Of a stretch of DNA of 64,000 bases, positions 40,682 through 50,652 are shown in pieces. This DNA is from Anopheles merus (lineage: Eukaryota > Arthropoda > Insecta > Diptera > Culicidae). The stretch is taken from contig NC_054085.1 in assembly GCF_017562075.2 (NCBI RefSeq), positions 30,299,656 to 30,363,655 of the forward strand, given 5' to 3'. The position numbers and the translations under genes are program-made. The notes below the pieces were generated by a model. It was not told the DNA's origin and searched no databases. It saw only the letters and a program-made list of their open reading frames with translations. Each line of letters starts with the position of its first letter. The stretch's first letter is position 1.

Positions 40682-40717
<36 letters not shown>
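40682..40717 (+). repeat. (AGC)12 trinucleotide repeat
   Basis: Twelve pure AGC units. About 110 bp upstream is a 13-bp tandem duplication (GAGAATGCGTCCA twice, about 40571-40596). Long open frames cross the tract on both strands but read mainly as poly-Ala or poly-Gln (plus) and poly-Leu or poly-Cys (minus), which is expected for such a repeat. Confidence 0.93.
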
Positions 40718-40718
<1 letters not shown>

Positions 40719-42403
40719 CAAACCATTGCAGCAGAGGTGGTCCATTCTCCAGCCGAGACGATGGGATTCAGGGACTTTAAAGCCTCACGTCGTTGCGTTG
40801 CAACGCTTATGCTTGCAGCTTTGTGCTTTATTTATTTCCAAAACGGCAACACCGAAACGGGGAGTGTGGATAGGGGGGAGCGTGGCAAGCGTGCAGAAAC
40901 AAATAATTCATAAATAATTGTAAACTACCTACTGGCGCCGGTTTGCGCAGGAGGAACTGTGGCGTTGGTACAGCAGGGGCATACGTTGGAAGATCGATCT
41001 GCACCGTAGAAACCTTTTTGGCGGTGGTCGCTGGTGGTTTCCGACACGCTTACGCCCAGGAGTGGATCAGCAAAATCATAACCGTATCCTCCCAGAACCG
41101 TGGAGCTCCAAGAAATGCTCTCTCTTTCTATCTCTCTCGCTTTTGCTACCCTGTCTCTTGCTGTATTTCCTTTGTCAGTCTTTTTTTAGGACCTAGCACA
41201 ATACCTTGGGAGCGGCTCATCTCCTTGTTTTGTTTTCTCAATGTAGCCTTCTTCCGAGCCCGTTCGCTCGCTGAACTTGTTCGCCTTTTGAGGATAATAA
41301 AACACGACCTCCCCCCTCCCAATAAAACGGTGTGTTGGAAGCTTGGCTTAAGATTTAGAAAGCTGGCCGGTGCCGAACCGTTTTGTTAACAAGATCCAAT
41401 CAATCGTCCGGTGGTGGAAGCGAGCCGATGCGTGTGCGGTTTGGAGAGGTTTTCTTTTCTTTCCTGGTTATTCTGCCCATCCTTTCGCCACCGACTGGTC
41501 ATTCGCGGTTCGGGATCATCCCGCCAAACGGGCACGGAATGATACGGGGTGGTAATGGGAATCGACTTGGGTGGTCTTCTGCAAGCTGGATAGAAACGTT
41601 CGGTAGAGCTTCACGGAGCGTCTACCGACGGGCGATGATTCGATTCGGTTTCGGTGCTGGTGGAATGGGGTTTGTGTCCAGCGCGGAATATTTGGCAAAG
41701 AGGAGAGGAGATCTAAGCCATTTGATCGTGAGCTCTCCTCGAGTATAATTGAGCTCGGGATATGTTTGTAATATTTATTTGATGTTGAAACATTACTTAA
41801 TTTTAATAGTGGTTTTTACTAAAAAGTCATCCCTCTCTCAACAATGATTTGCATAGTCTTTCCAAGTCATTGCGTCCAAGATCCGACACCTGGTTTTTGG
41901 ATGGCAACTCCTCCAGCAACCCACAACGCTGTTAAAAACACGCTCACTTCAACCTGTGTGAGGCACTGCCAGTGCCCAAACCCGTGGTTATGATTTTATG
42001 ATGGCGAACGTGAATAAGTTCGACAGAGAGCAACACAAAAAAGATGCAAAGAGCAACCCCAAAAATGCATAAGCAAAAATTGGACAGGCAAAACAAACAA
42101 TGGACCCCACGAGCAGGGCTGCACACCCAACACGATGATAATGGTGATGAGTGCTTTGTTGGGTTGCTGGTTTTGCTTTTTTTTTTTTGCTGCTGCTACT
42201 TCTACTGTTTCTGCTTCGGTCACGCAAAGGCCTTCTGCTCCGTGGGCAGCCTCCACCAAGGGCCCAGGCCTGCCTGCCAATCGGCCGAGGTTAAACGGTT
42301 AAGAATGCACCCCAGACCCCAGACGCCAGCACAGGACGACTTCGAGAGTCAATCACGAGCAGCAGAACGATAATTATCAATTATTTATGATTTTTGTGTG
42401 TGT

Positions 42404-42407
<4 letters not shown>

Positions 42408-42464
<57 letters not shown>
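42408..42464 (+). repeat. (GA)28 tract
   Basis: This is the longest pure GA run in the window, about 57 nt, flanked by TG-rich sequence on both sides. It can form triplex (H-) DNA and is a typical GAGA-factor/CLAMP-type binding tract in flies. It lies 33 bp before the palindrome at 42497 and 1.1 kb before the recursive splice site. Confidence 0.95.
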
Positions 42465-42467
<3 letters not shown>

Positions 42468-42496
42468 GTGTGCGAGAAAGATATTTTTGTGTCCAG

Positions 42497-42512
42497 CAGT
42501 GAACGTTCACTG
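42497..42512. repeat. Perfect 16-bp palindrome
   Basis: CAGTGAACGTTCACTG is its own reverse complement. It contains TGAAC/GTTCA half-sites back to back, so it looks like an everted nuclear-receptor-type pair without spacer. This is a sequence observation only. Confidence 0.7.
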
Positions 42513-43484
42513 GACGAGGCCTGCAACGAGCCTGGTTAAGTGAACCCACAGCTAGACTGTGATTATCTTGTTACCCCCAACCAACCAACGAGCCTCCCCG
42601 AAAACACAGGGCGAGAAGAGAAACGATTTCGAAAAGAAATGAAAGTGAAACGTTGCAGCAGCAGCAGCAGCATCCTTAATCGATGGTTATAAAATTTTTG
42701 CTTAGTTCAATGAAACGAAACGATGAAATAATTAACGAAATTTTGCCGCGAGACGGCAGGGAGAAATCGAGGGGTGCTGAATGTTTGCACAAAAATTAAG
42801 TGATTAAACGTAACAAAACGGGCGAATGGAAGAGCGAATGGCGCTGAAACGTGATCTTCCGGGGGGAGAAGTAGGTAAGCGGTGCAGGTGCTCTCGTCCG
42901 TCCCGTCCATCCCTTTAATTGACTGTGAACTACACCTAGACGGCAGAGCGCTATCTTAAACGATCCACACCGGTTTAACGCGCTACAAAAAGCCTGCACA
43001 CATTCATCATAATTCGTTTCGGGTGGAGAGCTTGCTGCCTTTAAAGCTCCCGGAACATCATCACGATGACGATGGTGTTATGGGACTGGGGCATGAAGTG
43101 GTTGGATAGTGGAATGGAGCAAACAAGCGACTAGATAAGCCGATCAGTTCCCATCAGTAGTCGGCGGGAGTGGGCTTCAGCCACTGTTGCTTGCGGTACA
43201 GATTGAGACAGTGTTTAACAACGTGCTTCGATCGATGTAGATCGCTGTAAGGGAAGTGTTTGGGTGTTACTAGCATGTGTTGCTATTTGATAGAACAAAT
43301 CGGTTGAGGATTGAGCAAACAAGACACCGCGTTTGAATCGTTTAGATGAGGTTTAGATGAGGCATGAGCTCAAAATCTTTTGACAGGAATTATTGCACCA
43401 ATGGCTCTGCTATAAGGTCGCCCCAAGAAGCATGAATGCACAACACAATCGAACATATTGAACATTTAACAAAAGAACAACCAT

Positions 43485-43533
43485 CTAATAAGCCTTTTTT
43501 TTATCTTTCTCTTCCCTCTCTTTGTAGGTAAGT
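43485..43533 (+). promoter_or_regulatory. Recursive splice site (ratchet point) in the long intron
   Basis: The order is branch-point-like CTAAT (43485-43489), a long nearly pure pyrimidine tract (about 43494-43523) and TAG ending at 43527, followed at once by GTAAGT (43528-43533). A strong 3' splice site abutting a consensus 5' splice site with no exon between is the hallmark of ratchet points in very long Drosophila introns. After the first splicing step the upstream exon would be joined to this GTAAGT, which then serves as the new donor, leaving no trace in the mRNA. It sits 33 kb after the donor at 10511, on the same strand as the T-box exons. That function is inferred from the motif; no RNA data were available. 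Confidence 0.75.
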
Positions 43534-45779
43534 GTTCAGCTTTCATCCATAATAACAGCAAAAACACGATCTAACCTTCATTACCTTTCGCTAACAAAAT
43601 ACATAATATGATCGCGGGGAGCGCATAACTTTCCGGGAAACTTTAAGCAAACAAATCGCCTGACCAAGAGAGGGGCAGGTATTGTGTGAATGTGTGTGTC
43701 TGTGTGTGTGATTAAATATATCTTGTTATAGATTTTTCGGGTGGGTTAACATTCTCCTTTTTTTGCGGGAAAATCTCTCTCCTTCAAATCGGGCAGGTGA
43801 ATCTTGCATTTGGGGCGCCAGCGTCGAGCAAAATTGGACAATCAAACAAACACACACACACATGCACGCTGCGCAACGTGACTAAAACGGGAAAGAGTTG
43901 AACATTGAGGATGCAACGAATGTATGCAATGTAACAAGATCGGTGAGAGATCGCTCAGCGCAGCTGCGGTGGCAAAAAGAACGAAAGAAGCAAGCAAGCG
44001 ACGAACCTGCAGCAGAGGAAAAAAGAAATAAAAAAAAACACAAAAAAACTGTAACAAACTGATACGAAAGCATTCTTCGATACAAAATCAAAGACCGTGC
44101 CGTTGTCCACTCTGCCCCTTTTCCCGGTGCCCGTTTGCGAACGTGTGTGTGTGCGTGCGCGCCCGTGTATGTGTGTGCAGTTTTCGAAACCCAACGGGCG
44201 CCACATTATTTATGTTGATTTCTTCGATACAGGACAGTTTTGCGCGCGGGGTCCGGGCTTCGGGGTTTTGTTTCGGGAAAAATTATAAATATTTCCCTGT
44301 CCCGGCCCGCTCCCATCCCATTGGCTGCCACGAATCGAATCGGTGGGCTCGTGCTGCAGCAGAACTGAGAACCGCATCTACAAGAAGGGATCGCAGAAAA
44401 GGCGCCAGACTGCAGCGCCTGGTTTGTGTGTTTTGTTGCTTCTTTTTTTTTTTTGGTGCGACCGCGCCGTCGTCCCTGGGATGGGACCGTGAAGCAAACG
44501 GCAAACCCTGATTAAATCGCTACCACGGCGTATTTGTTTACGCCGAGCTCGGGGTTCGTTCCTACTTTCTTACCGTTCCTTTTGCCGCCTTTTTTTTGCT
44601 GAACGAGATCTCCCGAAGGATCGCACCGTTTCTCCTGTTTGCTGTACCCCGAATGGAGTGGAGAGGGTGGGTAACTGTGCCCTTTTTTGGAGGGGGGAGG
44701 AATTGGTTTTTGGAATCGGCAGTCAGGATTGTGTCGTTTCGTTGGCGTCGCTGTCGTCGTTTCGCTGGCTGGCGACAGACATCACCTACAATGCCCTCCA
44801 CGGCCCGCACGGCGGTTTTGTCGTCGTCGTACCACGGTGACCCTTACGGGCCTGGTGTGTGTGTGATCGCTTTCCGTGTGAAAGCGACCATGTAGTCCAC
44901 AAGTGCACATGCAAATTGGGTGACCGTAACAAAATAATGACCCCTTTTGATGGTGGACAAAGAGAGAGAGGAGGGGATAAAAGGCGATTGGGGATCGGAC
45001 GGAAAAAAGGACATCGATTTGCATCGATTTTGCTGATGCTGACGCTTGCGGGCCCGTTAATGTGTGTGTGATTCGAGCTGATTCCAATATTCGCATCCGT
45101 AGCGTGAATATTGATGAACCCGATGATGTCTATGGTGCTCCCCTCTGGATCAGACGTCTCGTGTTGGACATTCGACATCGATGAGTCAAATGAGTTCAGG
45201 GCTTGGAGGAGGGGGAAAACAACCCAAAAACAAACAAGATCAGCAGGTTGCAAACTCTTCCCTCGAGCGTAGACTGGACAAGAAGGTGTGTGAAGAACCC
45301 CAAAGTCACCACCAATGTACTCCGCTTGATAGTAAAAATCTTTAATTTGCTCCACCACCACCAGCAAGCGACCGTAGGCTGGCTTTAATTACTCCATCCC
45401 GAACGGCATTCAGATTTCCGATACGGGCCCGGTGGATTATGCCGCTGCAGAGACTTCTTTTTCCGTCTCCTCCCAGCAACCTAGACAGCTATTCGGGGCG
45501 GGCGGGACCCAAAAACACCCGTAACGTCCTGGGAACCGGGAATCACTGTGGGTTTGGAACTGGTTTCCCCGATCCAGCGGTACTGCCGACCGGAGGAGGG
45601 CGGACGCTGGGGCGTACTGGGTTTATTGGTTTCCTCTACGTTTCTGCATATTAATTGGCGATAATGAGCAACCGGTGGGACCACCGCCGTGACGCGACCA
45701 ACGTGTGTGCGCCAGTTCAATATTCCAATGCCTCCCTTCCAAAGTCTCCGCTCCCTAATGAGTCTGGGTTAAGATGACG

Positions 45780-45825
45780 TTTTTTTTGTCTTTGGTGTGT
45801 CGTTCTTTTAATGTCCCAGGTAAGA
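45780..45825 (+). promoter_or_regulatory. Second, weaker recursive splice site candidate
   Basis: A T-rich but G-interrupted tract (45780-45817) ends in CCCAG at 45819, followed directly by GTAAGA. This has the acceptor-donor arrangement of a ratchet point, but the pyrimidine tract is poorer and the donor is one base off GTAAGT. It could be a second step, a backup, or chance. It lies 2.3 kb after the stronger site. Confidence 0.35.
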
Positions 45826-47299
45826 CCAAAAGTATCGAGATCTGGAGCTACAAATCCTACTCCTTTCGACAACTGCCTGAAGCGGAATGGAATGTTGAGG
45901 TTCCGATTGCCACACGAAGACCTCCCAGATGAGGCCGGTCAACTTCTTCCAGCACCGCCACGGTCGCTGCACCTACCTGGCCACTGGTCGTTGTGTGCTT
46001 ATCTGCGTGTGCGTGTGACCAATTGAATGGGCATTGACAAATCGGCTCGTTAGGCGCGTTGTTTCGGTGGCATCTTCATTAGAAATGACAATGGGAACCA
46101 TGGGTCTGGAGCTGGGATGGCTGAGGAAAGGTAGGGATGATTCTGGAGTGACAGTTGGTGAGCTGGGCGTTGAAAAATGAAGTGTAATTGAGATTGGAGG
46201 AGAATGGTTTTGTGAAGTGTTGCCTGTATTTCACCAGCATCTAGCTATTGGAGAGAGGGAGTTTGTATCAAAAGTGTCCACTCCTGGGACGTTGCATCGA
46301 GAGCATGCTTATCTCGGCTCAACATCAAAGAAAAAGGGGGATTTTTAAATTGTATTTGCATATTGTGGTTAATGACGATGGCAAAGAGTGTTTGGGTAGA
46401 AATAGTCATGGCAAAATGTTTGACTTTTTAATTGAGCCTCCAGAATAGTCTGCAACAATAATAACTACATTGTTACTTTACTGGACGATGGAATGTGTCT
46501 GATTGAAAAATGTCATCCAGCGCTACAAAACTAAAATCTGCCAAGATAAGAAGTATGTCCTCCGTGACAAAAAGAAAGACAACATTCTTGTCCCCAAATT
46601 GTCTCCATTCTGCGCTTGTCACGATCAGCTTCGCTTCATCGCCAGTCCTTCCCGTTTTGCACATGGGCTTCTTCTCCCTTCGTACCATCTTCTTGTATCG
46701 CATCCCGGCCCCGCCCGAAGCCTACTGCAGCACTTGAGATTTCAAAAGTGAAACCAAAACGGCGAGCTACACGCACAGGGAAAGAAAACCCACTGCGCTA
46801 GATAAATTACTCTGCTCCAAACTCGCGGACAAGGATCTTGCGATTTGACAAGGAAAATATTTGTAACCGGCGGTTTTTTTGTTTGTGTGTGTGTGCATGT
46901 GTCGCGAGTGTCGCCAGTCGTCTTTGCTCTTCGCTTTGCTTGCTCAGCACTCCAGCACCAACCTGCCAGAGGAGTGAACCCAACACCGAGAGAGCGAAGA
47001 AAGAAAAAAAGCTGCCGCCGCCGCCGCCGAATCGAACGCATAAATTGAATTCCGTCTGTCGGATTTGGCGTGCAAACGATATGTTTTATTCTGCCGAGCG
47101 CGTTCTGCTGTGGACAGAAGCGTGGAGGGTGGACACACACACAACGCAAACTGGACTGGAAAATAATGAGCCCCCACAAAAGGCCGTCCGCGCGCGGCGG
47201 AGGCCGCGGGGTAGTGTACCGAAAGGTATCAATAATAATGGCGCCATTTATTGATTTATGCTCGATTGTTGTTGTTCGCGCGGGGGCCGGCTGGCGAAA

Positions 47300-47316
47300 G
47301 GGGGGGGGGGGGGGGG
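47300..47316 (+). repeat. G homopolymer, 17 nt
   Basis: A pure G run within a GC-rich patch, preceded by CGGGGGCCGGCTGG. Confidence 0.9.
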
Positions 47317-48954
47317 AGAATATCTTTTCTCGTGGTGTGCTTCGTGCTGCTGAAGCAAGAAGGAATGAATGGGAAGAACAGTGCGACCGATGCGACCGCT
47401 TCTAATGCGTTCTAGCTATTTGGGAAGAAAACGCAACCGCAAAGCAAACCCTCCCAAACGCACACTGTCCACCGATGATGAACATGCATGAATTTGTTTC
47501 TTTTATGCGGCCGCATGTAAAACGGTGTTTGGAGCTAGAACTTGATGTTGTTGTTGTTGCTCTTGCTCTCTGTTTGTAGTTCGTGATGCTGATCGCCATT
47601 TTTTGTTTTTAATTTTGGTTCCCGTTTTTAGTGGGTGGTCGTAGAAGCGAACTTGCAGAATCTCGTTCGTTCATTACTTTGCTAATTGGAAGCACTACTG
47701 ATGATGAAGAAGAGCATCGATGGGAGCATGAACTTATTTTCAAACTGGAATTTTTGGAGCTTAACTACAAAATCAATTATATTTTTCAACAATTGGAAAA
47801 ACGTTACAGCAGAAAACGTATCTTCTTTTTAGCATACTACTATAATAATGTTCCTTGCGCTGAACTCAGTTGTTCAGGATATTACTTTTCCTGCAATCAA
47901 TGGGATTTGTAAATAAACAAATGTTGTAAAATATAATAAAATTTTAATCATTGTAACAATGTTAAAAAATTACAATAATAATATTCAGACAATATAAAAA
48001 GCTCATATTGGCTTATCATACGCTGGATATAGTATCTCAGTCCAAGATTTATTCATTATTTTAATTCATAAAGTGGTTGAATTAAAATCGCTAGATCATA
48101 TAAAAGCTGATGAATAATGCATACAAATCTTTCTAATATTCGAAGTATATATAAAGAGCGTAAATCATGATCATTTTAATCTGTGAAAAATAGCTAAAAT
48201 CTGCCCCTAATTTTCAAAGTTTGTGTCACATTATAGGCACTTTTCAACACTGTTTTTGGCTTTAAAATCATTCTTTAAGACGATGAACTATCGCTCTTAG
48301 TACCTCGCCACAGTTGCGATTTGTGGTCCCGCAAAAGTGAAGCGCGCTCCGTGTTAGAAGTAGCACCGCCGTTTTGGTTTGGTCGGTTCGGGTAGACGGT
48401 ATAGTAGCGGTTGCAGGCGCAAAAGCCTCTGTACACCTTTCCCATTAATCAGCCTTCTCTCCCCCCGTAAAAACACTCGGCACCGTGGTCGTGCGAGTGC
48501 GAGTTCGGCTTGTGTCTGATTTGTTTTTTTTTTACTTTTGTTCTTTTTAAACTCTCCGCCTTGAATTTCCTCCCCTGCAATTTTATTCCGTGTCATTAAT
48601 ACCCGTTTACTCTCTTATCTTCAAGGTTGGCGATGCCTCCACCGTTTGGGTATGTAACACTATTTATTTTACACACTTTTGATTTCTACTGTCCCATCCT
48701 ACCCACCACAACCTGCGCGGTGCTACATGCTGTGCGCTACACAAAAAAACTACTGCGGAAATGCACTTGTGTGTGTTTGCGCGCAATTTGTTGCGTTTTG
48801 ATGAACGAACATGAACGCACAGATTGAGGTAATTGAGAAATTTTGCGAAAGCATTTTACAATTTTAAAGGTAAAAATGGTTTGGAGAAGATATTTAAAAG
48901 AAGGAGTAACTGCTGCTACGTATGACGTTTTTATAGCTGTGCATATACGGTAGG

Positions 48955-49167
48955 CTTAAGAACGTAGCCTTTAACGGCAGTACGGCATAGTGCCATTGCC
49001 AAGTGCTTTGGATTAGCACCTCACTGGTCGTGAGTTCGATTCTGCTTTATCGCTATACGGGGTGGTGAGATAATATCATTTCCATTTATATATCATCACG
49101 TAAACCCGTTGTTTAGGCATGTAGGCATTGCTTAATAAAGCAACATACAAAAAAGAAGAAGAAGAGG
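48955..49167 (+). mobile_element. Probable tRNA-derived SINE, family not identified
   Basis: A perfect Pol III B-box match, GTTCGATTC, lies at 49034-49042 within a T-arm-like segment (GGTCGTGAGTTCGATTCTGC). The element ends with an A-rich stretch and a (GAA)4-type tail at about 49150-49164, the same kind of tail as on the SINE at 59341. The total of about 200 bp fits a SINE. The A box is not clear and no target-site duplication was found, so the 5' edge is approximate. It is probably an older insertion in plus orientation. Confidence 0.5.
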
Positions 49168-49749
49168 CGCTAGTGTTTCTACTCGCATTCGCCTGCGTGT
49201 GTGTTGAGCGCGCCACAAGCTTTATGAGGATAATTAATGATAATAAACCGATCGTCCGTGTGCTTAAGCCGCGCGCGGCTGCTCCTTCAGTTCGCTGTGC
49301 AAGGGAGAAGAGTAGTAGTAGGGGGAAGCAAGTCTCTTTAAGCCCACCCAACAAGCGCGCATTTCTTCCAACTCCACAACAGCAGGGGGTGGTTTTTACA
49401 CACCCGACGGGTGGAAAATCCGTTTCAATTCTAGCCGATGCCGCCGCCTCGGGTGCTGCAAGCCAGCCGCCGCCGGGTGATGGCAATGATTACCGGCAAT
49501 CAATAAAAATGAATATCAATATTACTTTGCTACCCTTGTAATGGGGGTGATGGGGAGCGGATGAGAGGAGGTTTACATAAAAGTAAAAATGCCGCCACGA
49601 TCACCGCTGGGTGGCGGTGGAAACATAAAACACACACACACACACGCTGAGGGAAAACACGAAATCACATAAAACAGTGCCCCCCCAACAGCATCACTGT
49701 GGTTCGGTGAGGTGCATTTTGTCTGAGGCCTCTTTGCCTGTCTCTCTTT

Positions 49750-49753
<4 letters not shown>

Positions 49754-49790
<37 letters not shown>
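49754..49790 (+). repeat. (TC)n tract
   Basis: About 18 TC units, equal to GA on the minus strand. Confidence 0.92.
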
Positions 49791-49793
<3 letters not shown>

Positions 49794-50405
49794 AATGTCA
49801 GCTACAGGGGGAGAGTACATTGCAGCGTTAGTGCGAATGTGCAAATATGCGTGCGAGGAGGAAAAGATTTATTAAAGCCAATAAAACCGCTGCGCCGGTT
49901 AAAGCGCCAAGGCGGCATTTGGCTTTAGACTGCAGGAGATGAAATTGTTATATGGCAGCTATAGGTTTAAATGAACTTTTACTGAAACTTTTATACAAAA
50001 CAGTCTAAAATAGATACTAATAACACATTTGAAACTGGATAAGGTAAAGCAAACCACCCTAAAATAGACAAGAGTTACACCAAAAATTGAAGCAACGCTC
50101 AAAGTGAAGTCATCGCGGTGCGACATGCGCGCAACCAATTATTTCCAATTTCCCGACAACAGCACACACACATTCCTCCCTTTTGGGGGTGGCGGGGAGG
50201 TTGTTTTGCCGTTGTCGCCGTCTCAAGGTCCTTTTGGTCGCCCACCTCGTGAGAAGATCTTGGATACGGAAACAAACCCCCCACAAATGTAGCTTCCCTC
50301 AGTCGCCTCGCTGCAATGCACGAGCGCGATCAAAGTACTTCCGCGGGGTGCGTCACGCAATCACGAGCGTCTAAAAACATCGGTGGTGGTCATCGGATAC
50401 GCGCA

Positions 50406-50420
50406 GGGGGGGGGGGGGGG
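50406..50420 (+). repeat. G homopolymer, about 15 nt
   Basis: A pure G run, 230 bp before another of 16 nt at 50637-50652. Confidence 0.88.
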
Positions 50421-50636
50421 AGGTCTTTAACATCGTAAAGCGCATGTTTCGTTTGTGCATGCCGGTGCGCGCCCGAAAGGCTCGCGTGGGGCGCCCGTCG
50501 GAAGAACGCCTGCGCGAGCGAGCAGGCGCTTGCATCGACGCCAGAGGTTTTTGTGTTTTTTTTTAAATATTTAAAACCATTTCTTCCCCAGCCCCAGCCA
50601 GCTTCTTCTGGCGTGCTTAAATGGACTTATCGCATA

Positions 50637-50652
50637 GGGGGGGGGGGGGGGG
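50637..50652 (+). repeat. G homopolymer, about 16 nt
   Basis: A pure G run followed by AAGGAGTGG. A C run of similar length lies 290 bp further on (about 50937-50949), so the two could pair. Confidence 0.88.

Larger units (their letters stand above)
31801..43484 (+). other. omb: Long intron, continued, up to the recursive splice site
   Basis: No exon is recognised. A GC-rich patch at about 32190-32460 is open in several frames on both strands (see findings). AT-rich islands lie at about 33050-33500, 34480-34740, 36540-37000 and 38900-39790. A (GA)n tract is at 35468-35501, a C run at 35594-35608, a short GGC run near 36018-36032, a G run at 38488-38504, (AGC)12 at 40682-40717, a long (GA)n at 42408-42464 and a palindrome at 42497-42512. 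The region 39790-40910 is GC-rich with several overlapping open frames but no recognisable protein. Confidence 0.75.
43534..48954 (+). other. omb: Intron segment after the ratchet point
   Basis: No exon is recognised. It contains CA/TG tracts near 43692, 43850, 44143, 46884 and 47134, a second ratchet-like motif at 45780-45825, a G run at 47300-47316, and an AT-rich island at about 47700-48290 that overlaps a 93-codon frame preceded by an acceptor-like site. The 193-codon minus-strand frame at 44786-45367 has no recognisable motif. Confidence 0.72.

Noticed and set aside
39773..40745. Cluster of minus-strand frames, one starting with poly-Leu like a signal peptide
   Set aside because: The Leu run is the (AGC)12 repeat read on the other strand without an ATG start in that frame, and the rest matches nothing known.
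44786..45367. 193-codon minus-strand open frame
   Set aside because: No motif, no splice context and no recognisable family; length is within chance.
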